Notes under the pieces: generated by a model
What the model was told of the DNA's origin: nothing
What the model saw: the letters and a program-made list of their open reading frames with translations, nothing else
Database searches by the model: none
In this document: in pieces, positions 35,901 through 43,629 of the stretch
How positions within the stretch are numbered: position 1 is the first letter of the stretch
Layout: each line of letters begins with the position of its first letter
Made by a program: the position numbers and the translations under genes
NCBI GenBank assembly: GCA_024684455.1
Contig: JAIKWU010000013.1
Location: 62,001 to 126,000, forward strand
Length of the DNA: 64,000 bases
Direction: 5' to 3'
From: Bacteroidaceae bacterium
GTDB lineage: Bacteria; Bacteroidota; Bacteroidia; Bacteroidales; Bacteroidaceae

Positions 35901-36991
35901 TCGAACGCCTGGCCTCCGATGGTCGTGATGCCATCGTGCAACGTGACCGACGTGAGCGATGTGCAGCCGTAGAACGTGGAAGAAGGCAGCGTGGTGATGG
36001 CGGTGGGGACAGTGACCGACGTGAGCGATGTGCAGCCCTGGAACATTCCCGTCCCCATGACGGCGAGGTCGGCAGGCAGCGTCACACTGTTCAACTTCTC
36101 ACAGCCGAAGAACAGGCCGCTGCCCATCGACGTGATGCTGCTCGGCACGCTGACCTTGCGCAGGCTCCGACAATAATAGAACACGTTGTTGCCCAGCGTG
36201 GTCAGGCCTTGAGGAAGCACGATACCTTGGAGATTGTTGTAGAGGCTGCCGCAGTTGGCAAAGGCGTAGTTGCCGATGCTGCGGAGGCTCGAAGGAAAAT
36301 ACAGAAATTGCAACGACGAGTACTGGAAGGCATAGTTGCCGATACTGGTGAGGCCCTGGGGCAATGAGAGTGACGTCAAGGGACAGTAGTAGAACGCATC
36401 GTCGCCGATGGTCTGCAGGGACGATGGCAGACTGACACTCTCGAGTTTATCGCAATGGTAGAACGTGCGCTCCTTGATGGCTGTCACTCCGTCGGGGATG
36501 ACGACCGAAGGCAGTTTGTTACAGTTGGCAAAGGCGTATGCACCAATGGCAGTGAGGCCGTCGGGCATCACCACCGCAGTGAGTTGCTCACAGTCTAACA
36601 AGGCACGCAGGGCAACAGAAGTGACACTCGTGGGCATCACCACGCGCTGAATGTTTGTCTGATAGAACACCGCCGGAAAGACGTCGGCCTGGGCATAGTA
36701 CGGCGTACCGTAGTAGGAGACGAACGACGTGTCGGGGTCGGTTACGATACTGGCACCACTCATATCGACATCGCGGAGTGCGCCGGCGGTTACCATCGAG
36801 CGCAGAAACTTGAGGTCAACACCGTTGAGCGGTCCGCTGAGCACGAGTGCGGCGGTGGTGGTCGTCTGCTCGTCGGTGACGAGCGTGGGAAGAGTGCCCG
36901 CTTCGGTCACTGTGACCGTGAGGGGGGTGTCCTGTCCGTAGGCTGCCAATGCGAACAGCAAATACAGCCATGTTACCTTACATCTTTTCAT
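32942..36991 (-). CDS. BspA-like leucine-rich-repeat surface protein with dockerin-like domain
   Basis: A 1349-residue exported protein. Signal peptide 1-19. Residues about 85-850 are more than thirty LRR_5 (BspA/TpLRR) repeats of about 23 residues with the core CTSLTSVTLP and F-x-GC. A second, SDS22-like LRR segment follows (about 920-1020, LRNLNLDGNQLTGNL). Then a dockerin-like pair (GDVNFDNQLKVDDLQKLLNY and DDDNVINVQDVVAEVNVLL, about 1113-1180), a cohesin-like domain and the tail GLYIVNGKKVHLK. BspA-type proteins bind host matrix and other bacteria. It is the first gene of the surface-protein unit, with a promoter near 37105. Confidence 0.9.
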   Translation of the reverse strand: MKRCKVTWLYLLFALAAYGQDTPLTVTVTEAGTLPTLVTDEQTTTTAALVLSGPLNGVDLKFLRSMVTAGALRDVDMSGASIVTDPDTSFVSYYGTPYYAQADVFPAVFYQTNIQRVVMPTSVTSVALRALLDCEQLTAVVMPDGLTAIGAYAFANCNKLPSVVIPDGVTAIKERTFYHCDKLESVSLPSSLQTIGDDAFYYCPLTSLSLPQGLTSIGNYAFQYSSLQFLYFPSSLRSIGNYAFANCGSLYNNLQGIVLPQGLTTLGNNVFYYCRSLRKVSVPSSITSMGSGLFFGCEKLNSVTLPADLAVMGTGMFQGCTSLTSVTVPTAITTLPSSTFYGCTSLTSVTLHDGITTIGGQAFDGCTSLTELTLPAQLQKVEVSAFRGSGIRSLVLPETVNSLGNNIFADCPNLESVTLPSGLTRLPNQLFDKCPKLTTVNIPVGVTSLPDYFFRSCTSLQHVTLPAGLTSIGSSCFYGCTSLQNLDMPATLTSLGGSVFSGCKSITAITLPEGITTVPYAAFQNCTRLADVQLPSTLTRINSSAFEGCSSLAALTLPDALTTLDGQGIFRDCTALRSISLPDAVTTVASALFNGCTSLTDVHISTRLTSLSQSMFSGCTSLQQVVIPDGVTSLGQGCFYGCTALTSVNIPAGVTTIPSQCFQNCKSLPTVTLPARITSIGQNAFNSCTALTDINLPEGLMTIQSTAFDKCTSLRSIHFPSTLTTLGQSSFNQCDALTEVYVPANVTRMTSYYSAGVFTYCANLTLAVVDANVTSWGPHFLGCSKLKSLYLPATLTGTDYYGINNTYITDLHIKAVTPPSASQSQGQSPTILYVPRGSAEAYRANQYYNKMTIVEEDYTFDALDDAEWAVLRQIPADTDGPNWKRQWILSESKTESSVPYGVTVSDGHIVSLALSGNGLSGTLPVAVFSLPLLRNLNLDGNQLTGNLTTLAASVAQNDSLRLLDLSDNQLTGNLTPLAVRFPNLTDLRVANNRIRDISPVLPDHITNLEYTGQDLTDITFTWADLLNHAALPSLMRYNHVKNGTSNYNNSCNLYLRDTKVESQRTWGMSYSWYLTNNNYYPSYYTYNSGDGWYSLPVGTLVYASNSGNIIRVQMDFDAGDVNFDNQLKVDDLQKLLNYALSETYWARYYPFNFTAGNLIDDDNVINVQDVVAEVNVLLDADITPTISAKRRNPAPETSDYPDNPETPAILSIENGSLVLTTEVPVAAFEFVLGDGNVEWTDAMQWFSKGEKQQGDMHRVIFYSLFGDELPAGRHVLATLDADVLDATVSDIDATLIPLTIAGGSATGIHDLNDFKDVNDANAVYDLTGRRTEVPTRGLYIVNGKKVHLK

Positions 36992-37318
36992 ATCGTTTCT
37001 GTTTTAATCCTAAGCAAGGGGGCGGGGCTGCGAGTGTAAAAGTAGTCTCTCCTCGGAGTGAGGGGCTTGCCCGTTGTCGTTCGCCCGTGCGTGGTTCTGC
37101 CACGCAAAGATAGGCTTTTTTTCTCAATCTTTGGCACAGGAACACGGAAAAAACGAAAAAATACTTATTCTTTTAATTCTCAACTTAACTTTCGCATGGT
37201 TGGGACGACCCGTGGGGCGTCCCGATGGGCGTTAGTTCCCTTTTCGTCATGGACGCTCCGCGGGGCGTCCCTACAGAATACTCCATGACTTCCTTTATAA
37301 TCGAGCCCCAGCGAAACT
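36992..37318. promoter_or_regulatory. intergenic region: promoter for the BspA-like gene and a GGGACG repeat
   Basis: On the minus strand TATCTTTG (37112-37105) is a likely -7 element, giving a leader of about 105 nt; a good -33 element is not obvious. The rest to 37318 holds the GGGACGACCCGTGGGG repeat (37202-37274) and an AT-rich tract with no gene. Confidence 0.6.
37202..37274. repeat. GGGACGACCCGTGGGGCGTCCC dispersed palindrome (double copy)
   Basis: Two palindromic halves, GGGACGACCCGTGGGG at 37202 and GGACGCTCCGCGGGGCGTCC at 37251, flank a short spacer. A single copy of the same motif with TAGGGACGACCCGTGGGG lies at 53914-53940 far away, so this is a dispersed family distinct from the CCCTCCCC element. 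Confidence 0.75.
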
Positions 37319-39385
37319 TCAATTCTTAACCTTTAACGTCCCGCTGTCGTTGTCGGAGAGACGGTGTGTGCGCCTGACATCTTGATACTTCCGTCCCCGC
37401 GACAGCCGCCACGTGAGCGTGAGGTTCAGCAGCGAGGCGGTGTCGCGGCTGGTCTGCACGAAATGACGTTGTACGTAGCGGTTGAGCATCCATGACTCAT
37501 CGGTGCGGACACTACGGCGCAGGGGGTGTTGCCAGTAGAGACCGAGCGTGATGTCGCCCAGCGTGCAGTTGCCACCGACATAGAAGGCTCCCTGCTGACG
37601 GCCTTCCATCTCATTCTCAACGAAATGCCAGCCGTTGTCGTAATGGGCAAACAGCGTGAAGCGTCCGAGAAAAGCCGTGGCATCGAAGGCGCAATTGAAG
37701 AACGTCAGCGCGTGGAAGTAGTCTTGACCGTAGTTGAGCATCCGATAAACGCCCAGGTTGGCAGCGAATTGCAGACGGTCGGGAACAGCCTGCCACTGAA
37801 CGTATTCCGCTGCCCAAAACATACGGATGCGCCGCTGGTTCTCACGCCATGTGACGAAGTCACGACCCTGTCGCTCGGTGCGCGTCATGTAGGGATTGAT
37901 GAGATCGCGAAAGGCTGTAGAGGTCTGTGTGAAGAAGCGCGGCGACTGGTACGACAGCGCCACTCTGTGTTGCCAGTACTGCTCGCTATGAAGCGCAGGA
38001 TTGCCATGGTTCACATCCCATTCGTTCTCGCGCACCGTCACGCCCGTCCGATACTCCAGACGAGGTGCCTGTTCGCGTCCGAATCCGTCGTAACTCAGTT
38101 TCAGCGGACCGACGGGCAAGGACAGCGATAGGCGCGGACCGACAGCACAGTCGTCCTGCCATGCCTGCCCCGAGCGAACATACTGGCGGTAGAGGTCCAC
38201 ACCTGCCTTGTAGGACAGGATGCCGAGCGTGCCTTTTAACTCGCTGAAGAGCCGCTGGTGGGATTGACACATGTCTTCGTCGGCTACCGCATCGCCTGTG
38301 TAGGTATTGGCGACGTGCTTCTGCAGGAAGTTCACACCGACGGTCAGCACAAAAGGCCGCAGTTTGTTCTCGTACATGATTTCTCCCTGCAGGCTCTGCA
38401 TCGTTCCTTTCGAGGCATAGGCAAACGGTTTCCGGCCTTGATAATCGTAGTTATAGTGGCTGCGAATCAGCGTCCCGACCAGGTTGGCGACGAGCGTCTG
38501 ACGGGGTGCGAGGCGGATGGAGGCGTAGAAGTCGAGCGTCGGAGTCACACTATGGCTGCGATGCGAGGTCTCTGTCACAAACTCATCCGTCGCTCCCGTC
38601 TCCACCACGCTGTTGACAACCTGGGCCTTTGCCTTTGGCATTTGCTCTGCCGCCAATGCAAAACTTGCCTGCAACGTGAGACGTTCGGGAAGCACAAAGG
38701 AGTAGCGCAGCGCAAGTTGCTGATTCTGATGACGTTGACGACGGCAGTCGGGCTGGTCGTTGCGAAGGACATCGGCGGTGGTGCCGTCGGCGAAGTGATA
38801 GTGTGCCTCTTCCGACTGGCTGAGGTGCCGAAACTCCTTGACGTCGGCCGACGTGCTCACCTGCCACTCCGACGCACCTCGGTTGACCTTGCCGAACAGC
38901 GAACCGTCTGCCATCCAGCGCATGGTGCTCACGCCCGCTTCGGCACCGACTTCGTAGCCCTGTGTCGAACGGCGTGTGACGATGTTGACGACGTAGCCCA
39001 CTTCCTGCCCATAGCGGATGCCTGGGTGGTCGGTGTATTCCACACGCTCGATGTCGCGCGGATTGAGTGCCAACAGATCGTCATGGCTGGCCACCACGTC
39101 GTTCACCCTGATCTGCACCTCGCCCTGGAGCGGCGGTCCGCTCACTGTATGGCGCACCACATCGACCGACAGCGCAGGCAGGGCGAGTCCCTGCAACAGT
39201 TGCCACGCATCGCTGCTGTGCTCCTTCAGCATCTGCCTCGGATAATAACGCAGCCCATCGACCGTTGTCATCACTCGCGCACCCTCGACGGTCACTTCGC
39301 CGAGCGTCACGCTGTCACTCACTGCCTGCGCCCTCGTCAATATCACGAGGCACAGACTCAACATAAGAAAAATCGTTCGTTTCAT
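37319..39385 (-). CDS. outer-membrane beta-barrel receptor (TonB-dependent-receptor-like)
   Basis: A 688-residue exported protein. A signal peptide ends at LTRAQA; a plug-like region follows (SVTLGEVTVEGARVMTTVDGL, RVNDVVASHDDLLALNPRDIERVEY, GYVVNIVTRR), matching TonB-dependent receptor plugs, then a barrel of alternating aromatic strands. No N-terminal CarboxypepD-like domain or clear TonB box is visible, and it is not paired with a SusD gene. The frame opens at 39433, but the promoter -7 (39411-39418) lies there, so ATG 39385 (MKRTIFLML) is used. A membrane-bound regulator gene lies just upstream and may control it. Substrate unknown. Confidence 0.8.
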   Translation of the reverse strand: MKRTIFLMLSLCLVILTRAQAVSDSVTLGEVTVEGARVMTTVDGLRYYPRQMLKEHSSDAWQLLQGLALPALSVDVVRHTVSGPPLQGEVQIRVNDVVASHDDLLALNPRDIERVEYTDHPGIRYGQEVGYVVNIVTRRSTQGYEVGAEAGVSTMRWMADGSLFGKVNRGASEWQVSTSADVKEFRHLSQSEEAHYHFADGTTADVLRNDQPDCRRQRHQNQQLALRYSFVLPERLTLQASFALAAEQMPKAKAQVVNSVVETGATDEFVTETSHRSHSVTPTLDFYASIRLAPRQTLVANLVGTLIRSHYNYDYQGRKPFAYASKGTMQSLQGEIMYENKLRPFVLTVGVNFLQKHVANTYTGDAVADEDMCQSHQRLFSELKGTLGILSYKAGVDLYRQYVRSGQAWQDDCAVGPRLSLSLPVGPLKLSYDGFGREQAPRLEYRTGVTVRENEWDVNHGNPALHSEQYWQHRVALSYQSPRFFTQTSTAFRDLINPYMTRTERQGRDFVTWRENQRRIRMFWAAEYVQWQAVPDRLQFAANLGVYRMLNYGQDYFHALTFFNCAFDATAFLGRFTLFAHYDNGWHFVENEMEGRQQGAFYVGGNCTLGDITLGLYWQHPLRRSVRTDESWMLNRYVQRHFVQTSRDTASLLNLTLTWRLSRGRKYQDVRRTHRLSDNDSGTLKVKN

Positions 39386-39410
39386 CTTTGCCTGTTTTTG
39401 AAAAACTTTG

Positions 39411-39418
39411 CAAAGGTA
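39411..39418 (-). promoter_or_regulatory. -7 element of the outer-membrane receptor gene
   Basis: TACCTTTG on the minus strand, predicted start near 39404, 19 nt before the ATG. It shows that the receptor gene can be transcribed separately from the regulator. Confidence 0.65.
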
Positions 39419-39468
39419 AAACGAACGGTTCAATTCTGCGTCAGAAATTATCTGACATTACTCTGACA

Positions 39469-40167
39469 TTATCTTACATCTCTGATTGTCAACGAGTAGG
39501 ACAACCCTCGGTTGTTGTCAATATCGAGGTTGGTATGGTCATGCAGCACGTTTTTCAGACGTCTGACAAGGGTATAAAGCGTTTCTGAAGCATCGGGCTT
39601 TTTCGGCCAGAGTTGGTCGCAGATGGTCGCCTTGTCCAGCGTGTACGCAGGTGCGTCGAAGAACAACTGCATCAGGTCGCGCTGCATCGGCGTGAGTGGC
39701 ACCGCCTCATGCCGCTTCGTGTAGAAACGGCGGTCTTGCCGGTCATAACTCAAATTGCCGAGAAATATCATCGACAAAGGCTGGCGGTGTCTTTTCAGCC
39801 AGAACACAGAACCGATGCCCCACAGCAATGTCACAGTCAACAGGAGCCAGGTGCCCCGTTGGTCACTCATGCCGAAAAGCATGGCAAACGAGCAGCCTGC
39901 ATGGGCCTGCATCTGATAGCCCTGGCGAACAGGACATAAGGAAAGATACGCCGTCTGGCGTAACTCCGGCGTGACGATGTGCCGACGGAAGTCGCGAATC
40001 GTGTCGGGTGTGACTGTCGTATAACGATGCTCCTGCAACGTCTCGGTCAGAGCACGGTTCAGTTCCTCCAGCACAGCATCCTCTGCCTGACGGTAGCGGT
40101 CCATGCCGAAAAAGGCCGTACAGCCGAGCAAAAAGGCAAAAATAATGATGGCGTGATAAGACTTCAT
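39469..40167 (-). CDS. membrane-anchored winged-helix transcriptional regulator
   Basis: A 232-residue protein with two membrane segments (AIIIFAFLLGCTAFFG near the start and WLLLTVTLLWGIGSVFWL near 130) enclosing an extracytoplasmic domain of about 100 residues, then a C-terminal OmpR/PhoB-type winged helix (FLGNLSYDRQDRRFYTKRHE, LTPMQRDLMQLFFDAPAYTLDKATICDQLW, LYTLVRRLKNVL). DNA binding is at the C-terminus, the reverse of ToxR. A longer frame to 40485 is only a shadow; ATG 40167 follows the preceding stop by 17 bp and opens the membrane segment. It likely senses an envelope signal and controls the receptor gene next to it. Confidence 0.82.
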   Translation of the reverse strand: MKSYHAIIIFAFLLGCTAFFGMDRYRQAEDAVLEELNRALTETLQEHRYTTVTPDTIRDFRRHIVTPELRQTAYLSLCPVRQGYQMQAHAGCSFAMLFGMSDQRGTWLLLTVTLLWGIGSVFWLKRHRQPLSMIFLGNLSYDRQDRRFYTKRHEAVPLTPMQRDLMQLFFDAPAYTLDKATICDQLWPKKPDASETLYTLVRRLKNVLHDHTNLDIDNNRGLSYSLTIRDVR

Positions 40168-40184
40168 GAGAGAATGAATAAAAC

Positions 40185-41414
40185 TTAGCCGAAGAAGAAG
40201 TAGGCGAAGAACACGGCGGCAATCATACCGGCGAGGTCGGCCAACAGGCCACAAGTGACGCTGTAGCGGTACTTTTTGATACCCACACTTCCGAAATAGA
40301 TGGCGAGAATGTAGAACGTCGTGTCGGTGCTTCCCTGGAGGATGCTGGCGAGGTGACCGACGAAGGAGTCGGGACCAAACGACATGAACGTCTCGAGCAT
40401 CATGCCTCGTGCACCTGCCCCGTTGAGGGGCTTCAGCAGAGCCACTGGCAGTGCGCTCACCCAGTCGCTGTTGAATCCGCACCATTCCACACCAGCCTTC
40501 ACGCCGTCCTGCACCGCATCGAGGGCGCCGCTGGCACGGAAGACACCGACGGCTGCGAGGATGGCGACACAGTAGGGAATCAGACTCACGGCAACTTTGA
40601 AACCGTCCTTGGCGCCGGCAATGAAGGAGTTATAGACATTCAGTTTCTTGAACACACCCGAGAAGATGAATGTCAGGATGGCTCCGAGAATGAGGATGGC
40701 GGTGAGCAGACGGCAGAAGTGCTGCATCCCTTCACTGTCCATGCCCATGAGCGTGACGAAGAGAGCCGAAACGAGTGCCGCAATCACGGCAAACATAATC
40801 AGGAACGCACGCTGGAACAGGTTGATTTTCTGATAGAGGCTGACGGTGATGAGTCCGACAAGCGTCGAACACAAAGTGGTGAGCAACAAAGGTATGAACA
40901 CGTCTGTAGGGTCGGCTGCGTTGAACTGTGCACGGTACGCCATGATGCTGACGGGGATGATGGTCAGTCCCGAGGTGTTGAGCACGAGGAACATGATCAT
41001 GGAGTTCGAAGCGGTGTCCTTTTCCTTGTTGATGCTTTGAAGTTCCTGCATGGCCTTCAGACCTACGGGCGTGGCGGCATTGTCGAGTCCCAGCATGTTA
41101 GCCGAGATGTTCATAAAGATGGAACCGAGTGCGGGATGATTCTTAGGAATCTCGGGAAAGAGTTTCGTCAGCACGGGACTCAGGAACTTCGCGAGTCGGT
41201 TGACGAGTCCGCTGTCCTCGCCAATCTTCATAATGCCCATCCAAAGCGTCAGCGTACCAGTCAGACCGAGCGTCATCTCGAACGCCGTCTTGGACATCTC
41301 GAAGGTGGAGTCCATCATTGCCGGCAAAGCCTCAGCATCGCCGAAGAAAAGCCTGATAACGCCCACGAGAACGCCAATGGCAAAGAGAGCAATCCAAATG
41401 TAATTTAAGGCCAT
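40185..41414 (-). CDS. SpmA-SpmB fusion (nucleoside-recognition/gate-domain membrane protein)
   Basis: A 409-residue integral membrane protein. The first half matches spore maturation protein A (GDAEALPAMMDSTFEMSKTAFEM, NISANMLGLDNAATPVGLKAM, SGLTIIPVSIMAYR) and the second half matches spore maturation protein B (NVYNSFIAGAKDGFKVAVSLIPY, ALLKPLNGAGARGMM, STDTTFYILAIYFGSVGIKK). Such fusions are usual in non-sporulating Bacteroidota and are annotated as nucleoside-recognition proteins; the transported substrate is not known. The frame extends to 41441 through a MITE copy, but those added residues (MGRVGGGVC) come from repeat DNA, so ATG 41414 is used. Confidence 0.88.
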   Translation of the reverse strand: MALNYIWIALFAIGVLVGVIRLFFGDAEALPAMMDSTFEMSKTAFEMTLGLTGTLTLWMGIMKIGEDSGLVNRLAKFLSPVLTKLFPEIPKNHPALGSIFMNISANMLGLDNAATPVGLKAMQELQSINKEKDTASNSMIMFLVLNTSGLTIIPVSIMAYRAQFNAADPTDVFIPLLLTTLCSTLVGLITVSLYQKINLFQRAFLIMFAVIAALVSALFVTLMGMDSEGMQHFCRLLTAILILGAILTFIFSGVFKKLNVYNSFIAGAKDGFKVAVSLIPYCVAILAAVGVFRASGALDAVQDGVKAGVEWCGFNSDWVSALPVALLKPLNGAGARGMMLETFMSFGPDSFVGHLASILQGSTDTTFYILAIYFGSVGIKKYRYSVTCGLLADLAGMIAAVFFAYFFFG

Positions 41415-41416
41415 AC

Positions 41417-41567
41417 AGACCCCTCCCCCAACCCTCCCCACGGGGAGGAAGTAGAATGATTTGTGAGGGAGATATTCTACTTAATGGTTAATATCTTGAA
41501 GTAATAACAACAGCACCTTGTGAAAGTAACTACTCCTTCCCCTTGGGGAGGGTTGGGGGAGGGGTCT
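41417..41567. repeat. MITE-like paired-palindrome element, copy 3
   Basis: Left end AGACCCCTCCCCCAACCCTC, right end GGGGAGGGTTGGGGGAGGGG followed by TCT; about 85 bp of AT-rich sequence lies between the inner palindromes. Its right end overlaps the last codons of the L,D-transpeptidase gene and its left end is 2 bp from the start codon of the SpmA-SpmB gene. Confidence 0.88.
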
Positions 41568-42105
41568 TTTTCTCAAACGGAAGAAGTCCGACGTCTTCGG
41601 CCTTGATGACGACCTTCATCCCGACGTAGGCGTAGTTTTTACGCAGGTCGATGATGTCCTCGTCGAGCAGGCGGATGCAGCCTTCGCTGCCGCGGCCAGG
41701 CACACTCTCACGATTGTTGGTCGAGCCGTGAATGCCGATGCCACTGTGACCTGGGGTTTCGAGACGCAGGAAGTAGGCTCCATAGGCGAGGATGCTGCCA
41801 CGCCCGTCGCCGAAGTCATGCGTCCAGTTGCTGGCATCCTGTATCTGCGTGATTTTGAACGGGTTCTTCATCGTACAGTGCGGTGTCTTCATGTCGCCGC
41901 GCTTCTCCTTCTGTCCTGGATTCTTGGCGACGCAGCAGGGATAGGACTTCACAAGGAGCGTGTCCTTCGCCTTCACTTCATAGACTTTCAGGGTGAAGTC
42001 CTTCTTCGAAATGACAATGAAGCGGTTGAGCTTCGTCTGTGCCCCTCCTGTCAGCACACAGGCAAACAGCAGGATGAGTGTGAGTGTCAAATGTCTTGTT
42101 TTCAT
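41530..42105 (-). CDS. L,D-transpeptidase (YkuD family)
   Basis: A 191-residue exported enzyme. A signal peptide (MKTRHLTLTLILLFACVLTGGAQ) precedes one YkuD catalytic domain. The active site reads IHGSTNNRESVPGRGSEGCI, with HGS and the catalytic cysteine of the S-x-GC-R motif (E replaces the usual H). It forms 3-3 cross-links in peptidoglycan or attaches proteins to it. An ATG four codons earlier (42117) is possible. The last dozen residues (TPPPTLPKGKE) are encoded by MITE copy 3, so the original stop was lost or moved by the element. The catalytic domain is complete. Confidence 0.88.
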   Translation of the reverse strand: MKTRHLTLTLILLFACVLTGGAQTKLNRFIVISKKDFTLKVYEVKAKDTLLVKSYPCCVAKNPGQKEKRGDMKTPHCTMKNPFKITQIQDASNWTHDFGDGRGSILAYGAYFLRLETPGHSGIGIHGSTNNRESVPGRGSEGCIRLLDEDIIDLRKNYAYVGMKVVIKAEDVGLLPFEKKTPPPTLPKGKE

Positions 42106-42142
42106 AAATTTATTCATTATTCATTGTAACTGGTTCTTGATT

Positions 42143-43576
42143 CTAATCTGGCCAACACTCGGTGACGTCGTGCAATTCGGGAATCGTCGAGCGATGGTAT
42201 TCAGGGCTACGGATGCCGTTGCGACGCTGCTGGCGATAGTCGGCGACGAGTCGGAAGACGTACTTGCCGAGCACGCAGATGGCAGCGAGGTTGCACGCCG
42301 TGAGCAGTGCCATGAAGAGGTCGATGACGTTCCACACCACTTCGAGTGTGACGGCGGCGCCAAAGAGGACGAACACGCCGCCCGACAGGATGCGGTAGGT
42401 GGTCATCACTGCTTTGCTTTGCGTGAGATAGCGCACGTTTGCCTCGCCGTAGTAATAGTTGCCGACCATGCTGCTGAAGGCGAAGAGGAAGATGGCAATC
42501 GCCACAAACACGGGGCCGATGCTGCCGATCTCCAGCCTCAGGGCTGCCTGCGTGAGGTTGATGCCGTTCAGGTCGGGCGAGTTATACAGGCCGCTCAGCA
42601 GGATGATGAAGGCGGTACAGGAGCAGACGACCAGGGTGTCGGTGAACACGCCGAGGCTCTGTATCAACCCTTGCTTCACTGGGTGCGAGGTCGTCGCCGT
42701 TGCCGCAGCGTTGGGCGCACTGCCTTCGCCAGCCTCGTTCGAGAAGAGCCCGCGCTTCACACCGTTCATAATCGCAGCACCGATGGTGCCGCCGATGGCT
42801 TGGTTCACACCAAAGGCGTTCTCGACAATCAGTGTCATCACATCGGGCACAAGCCGCCAGTTCATCGCAATCACCACGATGGCGAGTATCAGATAGCCCA
42901 CCGCCATGAGGGGCACGATGATGCTGCTGACATGCGCCACACGCTGTACGCCTCCGAAGGCGACGAAGAGCGTCATCACGGCAAGCACGCTGCCCATGAC
43001 CATCGGTGACACTCCACTGATGTCGTTGATGGCACCGCAGATGGTATTGGCCTGCACCGAATTGTTCGCCAAGCCGAAACTCATCGTCATCAGCACCGCA
43101 ATGGCAGCAGCCATCCATCGGCTTCCGAGTCCCTTGCGGATGTAGTAGGCAGGGCCACCGATGAAACTGTCGGTCGAACGCTGCTTAAACAGTTGTGCCA
43201 GCGTACTTTCGACAAATGCCGTGGCTGCACCGACAAGGGCTATCACCCACATCCAGAACACGGCCCCTGGTCCGCCGACGGCAATGGCGGTGGCGACACC
43301 TGCCAGATTGCCCGTGCCGACACGCGATGCCAGCGAGATGCAGAAGGCCTTGAACGGCGAGATGTGTCGTTTAGTCGAAGTGCCGATTTGTGCGCCTTCT
43401 TCCTTCAGCAGGCGAATCATTTCGCCGAACATGCGGAACTGGACGAAGCCGGTGCGAACGGTGAACCACAGCCCGCAGGCAATGAGTGCGCCGATGAGCA
43501 GATAGGTCCACAGCACATCGTTCACCGCTGTGAGCGACGTGTTGAAGAATCCGTCGGTGCTGAAGAAATCTGCCAT
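42143..43576 (-). CDS. alanine/glycine:sodium symporter (AGCS family)
   Basis: A 477-residue inner-membrane transporter with about eleven hydrophobic segments. Family signatures are FTVRTGFVQFRMFGEMIRLL near the start, SRVGTGNLAGVATAIAVGGPGAVFWMWV, GLGSRWMAAAIAVLM and FSNEAGEGSAPNAAATATTSHPVKQG. It imports alanine or glycine with sodium. The frame is open to 43609, but family members begin close to ATG 43576 (MADFFSTDG), and a promoter-like TAACTTCG (43592-43585) lies between the two, so the downstream ATG is chosen. No co-transcribed partner is evident. Confidence 0.88.
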   Translation of the reverse strand: MADFFSTDGFFNTSLTAVNDVLWTYLLIGALIACGLWFTVRTGFVQFRMFGEMIRLLKEEGAQIGTSTKRHISPFKAFCISLASRVGTGNLAGVATAIAVGGPGAVFWMWVIALVGAATAFVESTLAQLFKQRSTDSFIGGPAYYIRKGLGSRWMAAAIAVLMTMSFGLANNSVQANTICGAINDISGVSPMVMGSVLAVMTLFVAFGGVQRVAHVSSIIVPLMAVGYLILAIVVIAMNWRLVPDVMTLIVENAFGVNQAIGGTIGAAIMNGVKRGLFSNEAGEGSAPNAAATATTSHPVKQGLIQSLGVFTDTLVVCSCTAFIILLSGLYNSPDLNGINLTQAALRLEIGSIGPVFVAIAIFLFAFSSMVGNYYYGEANVRYLTQSKAVMTTYRILSGGVFVLFGAAVTLEVVWNVIDLFMALLTACNLAAICVLGKYVFRLVADYRQQRRNGIRSPEYHRSTIPELHDVTECWPD

Positions 43577-43629
43577 TCGAGTTGCGAAGTTACGAAGAAT
43601 TTGCGACAAATGCGCACATACAACATTCT

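Noticed and set aside
40168..40485. N-terminal extension of the winged-helix regulator
   Set aside because: It is antisense-like arginine-rich sequence overlapping the SpmA-SpmB gene on the same strand in another frame.
43577..43609. Upstream ATG for the AGCS symporter
   Set aside because: A promoter-like element lies between the two starts and family members begin near the downstream ATG.
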